From Anisus vortex (Eukaryota; Mollusca; Gastropoda; Planorbidae), in NCBI GenBank assembly GCA_949126835.1, contig OX421497.1:19865909-19929908 (forward strand): a stretch of 64,000 bases of DNA. The letters run 5' to 3'. The notes under the pieces are model-generated. The model saw only the letters and a list, made by a program, of their open reading frames with translations. It searched no databases and had not been told where the DNA came from. Shown one piece after another: positions 1 through 26,431 of the stretch (position 1 is the stretch's first letter; each line of letters begins with the position of its first letter). Made by a program: the position numbers and the translations under genes.

Positions 1-375
1 TGAAATATCTAGGACACAACAGGACATATCTAACATATAACTGGACACATCTAAATGGACATATCTACCAGGACATATCTAACAGGTCAAATCTAATAGG
101 ACATATCTAATAATGATAATGGTTATTTATATAACGCTTCTATCCATGCTAATATAGCATGCTCCTTGCGCTCGAGATCTAGAAGATTATTACGTCCACT
201 AGGCCAAAACTCCTGCAGATCGACAGGGATAGGTCGGCGGCAGGGAAAGAATTGTCGGTTGACAGTCCGGTGAACTAACTGCAGGATCAGCCAACCTTTA
301 CGAAGACATATCTAACAGGACACATCTAACAGGACATATCCAACAGGACATTTTATCTAACAGCACATATAAAAA
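1..375. repeat. Diverged ~17-bp minisatellite split by a dispersed repeat
   Basis: Variants of AGGACATATCTAACA recur at 1-115 and again at 300-375. The middle (about 116-299) is non-repetitive, richer in GC and starts with a TAATGATAATGG-like tail, as expected of the 3' end of a minus-oriented retroelement. Identity of the insert is unknown. The segment sits just downstream of the last visible receptor exon. Confidence 0.6.
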
Positions 376-387
376 GAGGATATTTAC

Positions 388-14676
<14,289 letters not shown>

Positions 14677-16404
14677 CTGGACAGTGTGAGAAAAACAAGA
14701 ATTGAATATATCACCAGAATTGAGTTGAACTTTTACTGCTTTCTCTACTGATGTGGAGAATTTGATAAGCTTCAAATATTCAACATAGTTATAGTTTTTA
14801 AAGTTGATAATTTTTAAACATTTTTTTTTAACAAAATACTTTGAAATAAAGAGTAAACATAAGATTATTCAATATTAGATACAAACAATTATGAACTGTA
14901 AATATTTGAGCATCAGAATATTTTGTGGGATCCTGCAATTTAACCAGAACATGTTTTTTTCGCTTTCTAGTCCCAGTAAGTTTATGTTTGAAATCAGAAA
15001 TATAAATGAGACTTATTAAACGCAAGTTTGTTGCATCTAATAATGAAACTAAAAGCATATTGTGGTTTAAACTGAAACCCAGACACCATGCAGTTAAAAA
15101 CCACTGAGAAAGTCCGCTAGTTTTTTTTATTCATTTCCTTTCACTAACGAAATATTGGTGATGGGAGTAATCATTCCAAAAGTCATGATATTCGGAACTG
15201 CCTATAATATGTTTCTGCAGGATTGCCAACAGTTTTATGTACTATGTCAATGTCACTGTATTGTGAGAGCTGTGGTACAAAATAGTTCACATCCAGTGTT
15301 AATGTTGGTGAGTTTTGTTTGAATTCTTTTATACAAACAATTTAGACGTGAACTTTGAACCTAGGAAAGGTATCATAGTAGACCCTATATCAATCCTCGT
15401 TTTGATTTGTTGACTTTCTTTTTCAATTTATCCGTTTATTATTATAACATGTTTAATTAGTTTGATTTAGTCTTCATATTGTATTCTGGGTTATTCATTT
15501 ATTTGTAATTATGACTTGGAGTTTTTTTGTGAGTTGACAAATACATTTTCTCGTAGCATAAATATATAAATAAATAAATAAATAAATATATAAATATTTA
15601 TTCTAAACTAAGACCTATATAAAGCTCACTAAGCCTGCACTGGAATTATTTTCATGTGAACCAAATACAGAATGCCAAAGACTCGAGACCATACTATTAG
15701 TAACAGAAAAATGTTACGATTGTCACATAACTGAGTATGCTTAATAATTTTGACATTAAATTTTATCAAACAGTAAGGATGTAATGTATAGGTGATATAA
15801 TGTTTACTTGAATCTGTGTTGAAAATTACAAGGGCTTAAACAAGATGCTCTTGTGTTTTTAACAATCAAAATAAAAAGGATAATTTCCCTTGTGTTGTCC
15901 GTCTCCATGACAACTGACATAGATAAATTCATTTAGAAATATGAGTACATTTTTATGTATCTGACACACGCAAGCTATTCACATCGCAATTGAAACATGA
16001 AACTTGTTTATGAACGGGCAAATGTCACAAACAAACTGTTTTTTTCAGGATTTGTCATAAACAGAAATAAAAAGTTACATTTCCACAAACAGACAAAAAA
16101 AAGCCTGAATTTGTTTCTAGAAGATTCTGAATTCAAGTAAAAGAAGAAAAAAAGGTTGTATCTTCGAGAAAGTTCGGGAAGATAGAGAAAGTGTATTGTG
16201 CCTCTGGGATTTCTTTTTTCTCTGTCGCAATGAAAGTAAATGGTTGCTTCTTTGATAGGTCCAGTTTTGTGCTACCTGGTCAGGAATTTTGTTTAGGTGT
16301 ATGAATGTATCTAAGTTAATTATCCACTTATAAGTAAAATATAGTGGATGGCTGTAATTTTTTTGTGAACCGCAACGGCAGGTTTTGGGTTGTCAGGGTA
16401 ATAT
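14677..16404. other. No feature recognised
   Basis: AT-rich DNA upstream of the first visible receptor exon. It contains a short AAAT run near 15565. I could not find the missing 5' receptor exon here. Confidence 0.5.
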
Positions 16405-16612
16405 GTGGTGTATGTCAGTGACACCTTAGTTGTATGTCAAGTTATATGCCAGTGTCAACTTAGATATATGCCAGTGTCACCTAAGTTGTATGCCAATGTA
16501 AACTAAGATAAATGCCAGTGTCACCTTGGTTGTATGCCAGTGTCACCTAAAATGTATGCCAGTGACACCTACGTTGAATGTTATTGACACCTAAACTGTA
16601 TGCTTTATGTCA
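16405..16612. repeat. ~23-bp degenerate minisatellite
   Basis: TATGCCAGTGTCACCTAAGT and variants recur about eight times. Confidence 0.85.
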
Positions 16613-17339
16613 GTAAGACTTTTTTAATAACACAATACATATGTTTATAAATGTCTGTATAATGCGAAACGTTTTTTTTTTCATCCACAAGAGTTTGTTT
16701 TGCTGTGCTATTGCTTGTTGTGTTAATTTTAACACTTGATTATGTCTTCCTTAACTAATTGTTATGTTTATTACCAAACCATTTTTTTTTTAAATCTGCT
16801 CACAAAATCTATACTAATACATCAATTTAAGAATTTTACTTTTTTGTGTTTATTTTGTTTAATCTACAAAGTTATTTATCTTTTTGTGAACATCTGACAA
16901 CTCCAATTGAAAGAATGCTTGAATAGTAACCACTACTCTGGTGTTGTTTTCAATCTATTGACCTGTGGTCAATACTTGTTCGTTGACACAATGCTGTGAC
17001 CACTGGTCACCTAATCAATGCGTAAATCAATCAAAGAAAGGAGGGAAGGGAAATAAAAAGGATTACAACTTGACTTTCTTCTTTATCTCTTCTCAGCAGT
17101 TTGGCCTAAATTTGAGCCGATGGACGGGTTGGTCAGTAGCGACCTTCACTGGACTAGACAACATGATAAAACTAAGGAAAGTGATAAAGGAGAGGTTGGC
17201 GTAAAGTTGGGGGGGGGGAGGGGAAGGTGAGGAGGGAGTAGTATGGGTGAAGAATAAAAGATCTTGTCTGACCATATGGATTTTACAGAATAGTAAATGA
17301 AGGCTGGCGAGGACGACAAGAACTTGGCCTACTTTACAG

Positions 17340-17720
17340 ACAATGTCTGTCCAAACAATTGTCCAAACGACAATATAGTTGCAATGACAACATTATTGCA
17401 AATGACAATATACTTGCAAAAGACAACATTATTAAAAATGACAACATTTTTATGACAATATAGTTGCCAATGACAACATTATTACAAATGACAATATAAT
17501 TAAGTGTCGAACTGTTTTGATAGACGAATTGTCTGGTTTGACGAACTGTCGCGGTAGACGAATTGTCTGTTTTGATGAACTGTCGCGGTAGACGAATTGT
17601 CTGGTTGACGAACTGTCGCGGTAGGTGCATTGTCGGTAGAGGTAGTGTTGTTAGACGAGTTGTCGTGGTAGACGTAAAGTCGGTAAATCTACTCTCAATA
17701 GACGAAGTGTCGAAGACGAA
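17340..17720. repeat. Two adjoining short-unit minisatellites
   Basis: The left half repeats variants of GACAATATAGTTGCAAATGA and GACAACATTATT. The right half (about 17510-17720) repeats GACGAATTGTCTGGTTTGA and GACGAACTGTCGCGGTA. Confidence 0.8.
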
Positions 17721-17788
17721 ACTTTTAAAACGTGGAACCGTTTAGCCCATTGCTAATCTTTTGTTGCCCAATTTAGTCTCACGTTTAT

Positions 17789-17848
17789 GTGTCCATCATC
17801 ATCATCATCATCATCATCACCATCATCATCATCATTATCATCATCATC

Positions 17849-17936
<88 letters not shown>

Positions 17937-18180
17937 AGCCCATGACCGTTGTGGTCGTTGGGAGAGCGAATGGACACCTCAGCAGTCAACTTTCTCCACA
18001 TTTGCCTATCTTGAGCGGTTGTCAATAGTTTTGAGTCAACTGCAGCCCTGTCCAATACTTTACATTGACGAACCAGAATCTCCGCTGACGGTCTCTCCTA
18101 CGCCCACCCTCCACCGTTTAAGTTGTCAACATATTTTAAACATTAGTTCGACCACGCCCCAAAATCCCTAAGAAGATCGG
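17789..18180 (-). mobile_element. LINE 3' relic with expanded (ATG)n tail
   Basis: On the minus strand the sequence reads RRFWFVNVKYWTGLQLT and, after a frameshift, LLTTAQDRQMWRKLTAEVSI then RSPNDHNGHG. This is the common C-terminus of a reverse-transcriptase polyprotein (TGLxL...A.DR..WR). The (ATG)n tract at 17789-17936 follows directly, so it is best read as the element's grown 3' tail. Decayed and 5'-truncated. Confidence 0.7.
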
Positions 18181-18439
18181 GGTCCAGTTAATTTAATCAT
18201 TATAGTACATCCACCTCTGCACCATCATCCGATACCACCTGATTGCATTATGTATTCAGCCAATAATATACATCATTTGCATATATTGTTGTTAATTTGA
18301 AGCAAACGTCATGATTTACATAATTGCCTATGACATTTTCTATTTTTAAAAATCTTGATTCCGTTTCTAGAAGTTCAATAAACATAATTAGATTAATAGA
18401 CATTTTATTTGACTTTAAAATTAAGCGACATTTACATAG

Positions 18440-18660
18440 ACAAATATATAAAAAATATATTGACAAATATATAAACAAATGTATAAACAAATCTATAGAC
18501 CAATATAAATAAAAATATATAAACAAATATATTGACAAATATATAAACAAATGTATAAACAAATCTATAGACCAGTATATTGACAAATGTATAAACAAAT
18601 ATAGGCATATAAACAAATATATAGACAACTATATTGACAAATGTATTGACAAGTTAATAA
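18440..18660. repeat. AT-rich ~20-bp degenerate repeat
   Basis: ATATAAACAAATGTATAAAC, ATCTATAGACCA and ATATTGACAA motifs alternate irregularly. Confidence 0.8.
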
Positions 18661-18794
18661 ATTCACTCTATGAAAATAAAAGTGCTTTCTAAAGCAATCA
18701 ATTTGATATTTTGTAAAGTTGAAATAAATTCTATATATATATCTATCTTTGTATAGTATCTCTTTTATCTGCTAGGTTTAATAAATTAAAGGTG

Positions 18795-20336
18795 TCATTT
18801 CCGTAGGGAAGAATACACACTGGAGTAAATATCTTTACTCGATGAGTGAATTGTGAGGAACCCATCAGCCATTGATATGTACTGTGACTTAGCCGCCGTA
18901 AATGAAACTCCATAGTTAATATCTAGTTCTCCAGTGTAATAACTAAAAGCCAGCTCTGTGTGCAAAAAGAAATCTAGTTCAGAATAATGCAAGCAAGAAC
19001 GTGATCGGTCTATTATCTTGTATCTGTATACAATAGTATACATATACATTAACACTTTGATATAATCTCATGATGGAAACTTGAGAGTTTTTAGAGCTCA
19101 ATAAAAGGAAAGTATTTCATTGAGACATAAGCTATCATAAACTATATCATAAAGTATCATAAACTAGTGTTTACCATCTTCTTTGGCCAAAGATGAGAAA
19201 AGATTGTCTAGCTACCACAATGCTAAGCTGCCGAATACATGTCCCAAATCAGAGCTAGTACATCAGATTTACCGCTCATAACAAAGCCTCATAGAAAAGC
19301 AGAAACGAATAGACTACCAGACTTATTATTCGTTGGATTTGAACTAGATTTCTTTGATATGACAATACCGAACCATTATTCGGCCACCATGTCCCACTTC
19401 TTTGTAGTATTGACAGAACGAGGCTGGTATTTTCGGTGTGACTAATGGCCTTTGTAATAAGAAAGCGTAGTTTAGCTTTCATCTATGTCATGTTCAATAT
19501 AATAGTTTCAATTGGAACTAAGGGAGGCAGATGAGAAAGTCATCTTTCAATGACATACTTTCGCACTACAAACCTATTTTTAGCCTCTCCGGTAACGAGG
19601 AAGATTCTCGGATCGAGGCCAGCACGAGGGTGAAAATGGCGAGCACATCAAACGTCGGCTGCATTTTTTAGCTTTGAAAGACCTGTGGTGTTTTCCGGAA
19701 CCGACTACGGGCTCTTCCCGGAAACTGAATTGTGCAGATTTTTCTTTTCCTTTGTTCTCTGTTTGGTAATGGAAACTTTCTTGTATTTGCCAGCTTGGCA
19801 GGCTCGAGTTAAAATCAAAATTAGATTTGGTTAAAGCAGACGTCTTCTAGGATCATCTCCCTTTTCCCTGTCTAGATCTGTAATAGATGAGAAGAGATAC
19901 AAGGAAAGATAAGTCATAAACAAGTGACGTAATTTATTTATAGCTAAAACAAGTGACGTAATGTATTTATAGCTAAAACAAGGGACGTAATGTATTTATA
20001 GCTAAAACTACTTTATATTTATTTAATAATATTATTTAAATAGATTGTAAATACAAAATAAACAATATAATGTTAATTCTTTTACAATTCTACTGGAAAA
20101 ATAAATGTAATTTAAAAATTGTGGATATTATTTTAAAAAAAACAACAGAGGGCAAATATTTGTTTTGTTAAAAAGCCTGTCTTGTCTTTACGTTAATTAA
20201 CTTTCATTTTTCGATATCATACAAATAGACACAAAAACACACACATATACATATACATATAGTCTATATGCATTTATACATGTTCAGATATGGACGTCTC
20301 CGTTTATAAATTTGCGATGAATACGTTAAAGGTACC
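18795..20336. other. Largely unassigned; one higher-complexity island
   Basis: A minus-strand frame at 18795-19055 reads ELDINYGVSFTAAKSQYISM, which looks less repeat-like than its surroundings, but I recognise no family and no splice context, so I do not call a gene. The stretch 19560-19870 has higher GC and complexity. A 29-bp repeat (ACAAGTGACGTAATTTATTT) occurs three times at 19918-20005. Confidence 0.4.
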
Positions 20337-21661
20337 TGTGGCGTTTTGGGGAGAAGATTAACGTCACACTCAACTAAGAAAGGTCTTAGATGTAATCCGC
20401 TCTTATAAGATACTATAATCATCTCATATGTACGTACAAACCACTGACACTATGTGCCACTATTGAATGTCTGATTGGAGTAAGAATGTGTCTTTCCTTT
20501 CTATCTCCTATAATATTTAAGATTAAAGTATTTAGCTTGCATTGGATTTTATCTACATATATGTATACGTTCTGCATGCTTATCAGTATATTACTTATTG
20601 TTATACGATTAGTCATTGATATTAGTTCCCATTCATGTACATTATAAATGTTGTAGCACGTGTGTGTTCCTCCCCCCTCCCCGCCCTATGCCCTCGGAAC
20701 AAGGCCAGGGTCATACCTGACGCAACCAAGCTAATCCCCCCCCCCACCCCACAGTCTCTTTGACCAGATCACAGGAAATTCACATCTCAATGACGGTTCT
20801 TCCCCTGGTCAGAGAATAGGGAACTTGGAATCTTTGATGCAGGACCCCGACGGACAAGAGAGAAAACTCTGACCAACAACACAGGGCCTTCGAAGTTTCC
20901 CTACCGCCGCGTCTTCTCCCCCCCCCCCCCGCACCCCCTCCCCACTACCGTTTGGTACTTATTTTCACATGCCAATCAATCAAATGTTAAATTGAAGAGA
21001 CATGTTGACCAATCGGATACGCTATCTACTGGTCAATCTTACCCTTGCCCCTCCCCCCCTCATTACAATCACGTGGGGAGTTGCAACCTAACTTGTTGTT
21101 TAACATGTAATGTAAATGTAAGTTAGTTTTAGAGCAGTCTGGCTTAAGGAGTCTCGAGGGTTGAATGCCCCGAGCTCCAATAGCACCAAGCGGTGCTATA
21201 GTCTGTTGTAGAGTCCTTGTTAGGACTATCTGCTACATATAGTTTAAGCCTATGATTAAATGTACACTCTTTATCACTTGTATTTGGATTGTATGAATTA
21301 TGTGCTCATGTCATCAATGATTGAATACGGACTTTCACGTGAATAAAATATTCGTTGTTACAATACGCCTTGCTTATCGATTGATAGAATACCTGTTTGT
21401 GTGACGTCCAGTGACAGTGTCAATTAGTCAACAGTTTAACTCAACCTACGTATTAACGAGCCAAAACGAAACCTGGATATAAATTTGTCTTAGAATCACC
21501 TAGGAATCATCTGCACTTCGGGACCACATACCACCTAGAAAACCTGCCTAAATCACCCCTCCCCATCACCCTGTGTACCTGCTGAGTTATCCACTAAGTC
21601 TGCACTGATAGCCTAGGCTAATTGCAGGCTCGGTGACAGAATCTTAGACCAGCACGCCACA
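20337..21661 (+). repeat. 5' LTR
   Basis: The LTR begins TGTGGCGTTTTGGGG and ends CAGCACGCCACA. It contains runs of 10 and 13 C and an AATAAA near 21342 that could serve in polyadenylation. It differs from the right copy by one G/A change (near 20986) and by three bases in the two C runs. Confidence 0.95.
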
Positions 21662-21663
21662 CC

Positions 21664-21683
21664 TGTGGGCTCGTGCCGGGATT
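21664..21683 (+). promoter_or_regulatory. Primer-binding site, tRNA-Pro-like
   Basis: TGTGGGCTCGTGCCGGGATT starts two bases after the 5' LTR. It resembles the complement of the 3' end of tRNA-Pro (TGGGGGCTCGTCCGGGATT) with one substitution and one extra G, which is inference from known tRNA-Pro sequence. Confidence 0.6.
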
Positions 21684-21888
21684 AGTTTCGCTTGACGTAC
21701 ATGGATAAGTACTCACGCTCAACATTGAACTCTGTGCTATGATATTCTTCACGTGATGGAAGACTGGGGGCTTAAGGTTTCATCAGGTGAGCGAACTGTG
21801 TTATTTGACTCCACTGCAAACACTCATCTATCATCGTAGAATTATACGTCAACTCTTGTTTCTGCCAATGCTATACGATTGAAATATA

Positions 21889-22180
21889 TCGCCTTGCCTG
21901 TTCGGATTATTTGCTGTATTACGTTTATTTGTCGGCTTCACGCCACAATAACAAAATCGCCACTCGTGTTTGGATAACTTGCTCTATTATGTTAGATGTC
22001 GGCCAGAGCGCCACCAATAACAAAGTCGTTTCCTGCTCGGATTAGCTCCTGTACAACTCTGTACACTGTATATGCTTGCCGAATGCCGATAGTCAATAGA
22101 CATATCGACATTTCTGCTTGGGATTAGCTCATGCGTAACGAAATTATTTGCCAGATCGCATAACTATGTCCGCCAAATAC
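21889..22180 (+). repeat. ~69-bp degenerate repeats in the LTR-element leader
   Basis: Two clear units (about 21889-21957 and 21958-22026) share TTCGGATTATTTGCT / TTTGGATAACTTGCT, a TTATGTT-like core, a GTCGGC box and CCACAATAACAAA. Two weaker units follow to about 22180, each with a CTCGGATTAGCTC-like motif. Confidence 0.5.
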
Positions 22181-23935
22181 TGTGAACCAGTACCCGCCCT
22201 GAGAAACACTGAAAATATTCGCGCCCACCGGGCCTCAATCCAGCATGAAACCTTCAACATTGCATATAATGTTCGCCCATTCAGCGATAATTCTTGGATA
22301 CTTACAGCCAATTTCGCAAAGGATTAAACTGTCATGTGCAGTACGTTTCCTGGAAGCTAACATTATTGCCTTTAGATTGGAGTATATTAACTGTTATCGG
22401 ATTACCATGTGTATATATTAACTTTTGATGAACCGTGTTCCTTACACAATGCGTTGGATAATAAATGTGTTAGATTTAAAGACTGCCTACGGGCCAATTG
22501 ACTGTTCTCAAGCGCTACACGGCCGATGTCATCCGCTGTCATCTGATGTGCCAGACCCACTCTGACGTCAAGACTCAAGATCCGCGGTCTAGCGTGAAAG
22601 AGAATGAATGTCTATAAATAAAACAGTAAGTGGCACAGATGTAGTGGTCAAATGTACGTACAGGAAGATTATTGGTAGCGAATTAAATAATTGCTCTTTA
22701 TCAGTTTTACAAATTATAAAATTGTAATAGAGAAAGTAAAATGATTTAATCTTACTCTTACACAGTAGCCAAAGAAATTGACGCCCCACTGCCAGTCCCC
22801 CCTCCCTCTCAGCCCCACCCCCGACGCCAGGTAAAACTAAATCTGCCCTGGCATCTGGTCAGCGAGACATGACGCGTGTAAGTGTAAGGGCCGTAACTCG
22901 CCCCCCCCCCCCCACCTCCTCTCCCAGCCGAGAATCTGTATTGAACTGTTAAACAATGAGAAATGTAATGCTTGAGAAAAGAAGAGAAGCGAATAGTGTA
23001 ACAATTAAAGTGAAGCTATGTCCGTGTTTTAGCTCTAGGGCCCGATAATTGCAAACGAACGACAACATTGATACAATTTCCTGGCCTATCGCGCCAGAGG
23101 TGACTTGACTACCGCCTTACTCCGCCCCCCCCCCCACTAGAAGTCACTCGCGCGTGAGAAATCAGAATCCACGTGATCAGAAACACTAGTGTTTAGGCTT
23201 GTGTTGGGGTCAGCTGCACGCGCCCACACAACGCCCGCCGCCGCCCCCCCCCCCTTGAAGACTGTTCACTAGGCCAATAATGCATGTACCTACGTTAAGC
23301 AAAGGAACCCGCGCCCCACCCTCTATGACTCCGTCATAGATCCCCTCATATTTACGTTGCGATCCCAGATCCCCTCACCTGTCCGCTTTAGCGCGAGTCA
23401 GGGAGTGAACTGGTGGACCTGATAGTTCGATCAACAATTCGATCCCTATCAACCAGTTCTGGCATCCCGTCACGGAATTCCTCCAGATTCCGTAGAAACT
23501 ACTGCCGAGGTCAATTAAGTGAATCCCGCATTTATAGCACATAGAAAGCATGAAATAAATAGATTTCTTAGCTAGTGCCTATCAATATATGAAAAGTAAG
23601 GACCTAAGACAGTCACCGACAAACGATAAAATGAATAAACCGTGTCAATAGCTCGCAAATAAATGGGACGAACCTAGACTAAGCATTATGCCGGAATAGA
23701 TTTAAAGTACTGTAAGAAACGCTAAAGCATGCTTTTCTCCTCCGCCCTCAAGAGAAAACGTAAAAATTCGCCCGTCACCCCTTACCGCCTTGTCTCGACC
23801 TCCCCCCCCTCTTCCCCATAGCGACGACCACCCGCTTCGCTTCGATGGTCCAGAACTCTCATAGTGTAAATAGTAAGTGCAGTAGGCCTACCTCTAATGG
23901 GTCAAAACTTTCATTATATGAAAGCTTTAAAACAT

Positions 23936-23946
23936 GGCGGGGCAGG
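23936..23946 (+). promoter_or_regulatory. Polypurine tract
   Basis: GGCGGGGCAGG directly abuts the 3' LTR, the position expected for plus-strand priming. It is interrupted by two C. Confidence 0.55.
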
Positions 23947-25268
23947 TGTGGCGTTTTGGGGAGAAGATTAACGTCACACTCAACTAAGAAAGGTCTTAGA
24001 TGTAATCCGCTCTTATAAGATACTATAATCATCTCATATGTACGTACAAACCACTGACACTATGTGCCACTATTGAATGTCTGATTGGAGTAAGAATGTG
24101 TCTTTCCTTTCTATCTCCTATAATATTTAAGATTAAAGTATTTAGCTTGCATTGGATTTTATCTACATATATGTATACGTTCTGCATGCTTATCAGTATA
24201 TTACTTATTGTTATACGATTAGTCATTGATATTAGTTCCCATTCATGTACATTATAAATGTTGTAGCACGTGTGTGTTCCTCCCCCCTCCCCGCCCTATG
24301 CCCTCGGAACAAGGCCAGGGTCATACCTGACGCAACCAAGCTAATCCCCCCCCCACCCCACAGTCTCTTTGACCAGATCACAGGAAATTCACATCTCAAT
24401 GACGGTTCTTCCCCTGGTCAGAGAATAGGGAACTTGGAATCTTTGATGCAGGACCCCGACGGACAAGAGAGAAAACTCTGACCAACAACACAGGGCCTTC
24501 GAAGTTTCCCTACCGCCGCGTCTTCTCCCCCCCCCCCGCACCCCCTCCCCACTACCGTTTGGTACTTATTTTCACATGCCAATCAATCAAATATTAAATT
24601 GAAGAGACATGTTGACCAATCGGATACGCTATCTACTGGTCAATCTTACCCTTGCCCCTCCCCCCCTCATTACAATCACGTGGGGAGTTGCAACCTAACT
24701 TGTTGTTTAACATGTAATGTAAATGTAAGTTAGTTTTAGAGCAGTCTGGCTTAAGGAGTCTCGAGGGTTGAATGCCCCGAGCTCCAATAGCACCAAGCGG
24801 TGCTATAGTCTGTTGTAGAGTCCTTGTTAGGACTATCTGCTACATATAGTTTAAGCCTATGATTAAATGTACACTCTTTATCACTTGTATTTGGATTGTA
24901 TGAATTATGTGCTCATGTCATCAATGATTGAATACGGACTTTCACGTGAATAAAATATTCGTTGTTACAATACGCCTTGCTTATCGATTGATAGAATACC
25001 TGTTTGTGTGACGTCCAGTGACAGTGTCAATTAGTCAACAGTTTAACTCAACCTACGTATTAACGAGCCAAAACGAAACCTGGATATAAATTTGTCTTAG
25101 AATCACCTAGGAATCATCTGCACTTCGGGACCACATACCACCTAGAAAACCTGCCTAAATCACCCCTCCCCATCACCCTGTGTACCTGCTGAGTTATCCA
25201 CTAAGTCTGCACTGATAGCCTAGGCTAATTGCAGGCTCGGTGACAGAATCTTAGACCAGCACGCCACA
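23947..25268 (+). repeat. 3' LTR
   Basis: Near-identical copy of 20337-21661 with C runs of 9 and 11. It is followed immediately by the target duplicate GTACC. Confidence 0.95.
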
Positions 25269-25273
25269 GTACC

Positions 25274-26272
25274 TAAGAAATAAGTTGAGGCAAATTCTGA
25301 ATGTGGCTTTTCAAGTTGTATGTAGTTTCCTATTTAATATAATAATTGATGTAAGCTTCTCTAGATGAGTTTATTGTACGATGTGTTGAAACCAACTACT
25401 AGGTCATTGAAAAAAAAAAAAGCTTTAACAACTTTTATGTCAGATTCTCATGATACATCAATGAAAATATATATACCTTCAAGCTAACATTTTGGGGATA
25501 TTGCAATCCGTGTGTTAAGCTACAGACATGGATGTATAATAATATATAAAATTTGTTGAGTAAATCATTATGTTGTTTATTACTTAAAGACGACAACAAG
25601 CGATACAATATTAGTGGGTCACGATGTAGAGTGTAGAAATTAACCTGCTCGATCACAAATAACGTTTGGGAAATTCTGTTCTATTGTACGAGTGTAGAAT
25701 AATTTCGTTAATGAGTTGTTTGCATAAATTAACTCCAAGTTTCAAACCTATGTTCTCTAGGTCAACATTGTGTTGAAACTGGTTGTTCTCTATAATACAG
25801 TTCAATTTGCCACCCAACTGTTTATTCTCTACAAAAAAATAATAACCCGCAGTTCAATTGGCCACCAAACATTGAACTATAATACAATCAGTAGTTTAAG
25901 ATCAATGTATTTACGTGTGTGTGTGTGTTTGTGTGTAAGTGTATACAGCCGTAAATGGAAGTCTCTTGCTCAACTAGTGAAGGCGTTGACAGCCCAAGGG
26001 TTAACTGTAATCCAGTGTACGTGATTAATGTGAATTCAATTACTCACTTTAACCCTTCGACTGCGTTAAGACCCTTTGCTCACATTACTGGGATGTAGAC
26101 AGGAGAAGTGGATTTATTGGTGGAAGGGTGGCTTTTTAAACAACTAGTTTACAGTTTGATTTTTAAAGGGATTTCTGTGACGATCTAAGTGTTGATGTTG
26201 AAGCAGAGAGAGTTACGTCACTATCCTGATGATTAAACTAGTTTTAATATCATAGCCTAAAGGACATTTAAC
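25274..26272. other. Unassigned, with a weak tRNA-like stretch
   Basis: AT-rich DNA with a short GT run near 25917. At 25960-26025, TTGCTCAACTAGTGAAGGCG and ACAGCCCAAGGGTTAACTG recall a decayed tRNA-derived SINE head, but no B-box match is convincing. Confidence 0.35.
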
Positions 26273-26431
26273 TTAACCCATATTCTACTGGCGTGCTTTT
26301 TAAAATTCAAACTTTTCAAGAGATTATAAACAAATTTTACAAAAAAACTTTTATTTGTGCATTACACTATGAATTTCTACAATATAAATGATAATAAATG
26401 AAAAATAAGACCTCCGCAAGAAATGGGTTAA
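26273..26431. mobile_element. 159-bp TTAA-flanked MITE candidate
   Basis: TTAACCCATATTCTACTGG at the left faces ATGGGTTAA at the right (reverse complement TTAACCCATTTCTTGCGG). TTAACCCAT is shared exactly, with TTAA at both ends as in piggyBac-type insertions. AT-rich interior without coding capacity. Confidence 0.55.

Larger units (their letters stand above)
20337..25268 (+). mobile_element. Complete non-autonomous LTR retrotransposon
   Basis: Two direct LTRs (1325 and 1322 bp, TGTGGCG...CGCCACA) flank 2285 bp. GTACC is duplicated exactly at 20332-20336 and 25269-25273. A tRNA-Pro-like primer site follows the left LTR and a purine tract precedes the right one. No gag, protease, reverse transcriptase or integrase is visible in either strand; the longest internal frame is about 66 codons. 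It must therefore rely on proteins from another element. LTR similarity indicates a very recent insertion. Orientation is inferred from the primer site and the purine tract. Confidence 0.92.

Noticed and set aside
17753..18171. Poly-His, poly-Ile and poly-Asp frames
   Set aside because: Reading of the (CAT)n tract in different frames; only the adjoining minus-strand LINE end is meaningful.
18795..19055. 86-codon minus frame with ELDINYGVSFTAAKSQYISM
   Set aside because: Looks somewhat protein-like, but no family recognised and no splice context; left as unassigned rather than called a gene.
20419..24481. Identical 65-codon minus frames in both LTRs and a 78-codon plus frame in the right LTR
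   Set aside because: LTR sequence; the plus frame depends on C-run length and is broken in the left LTR.
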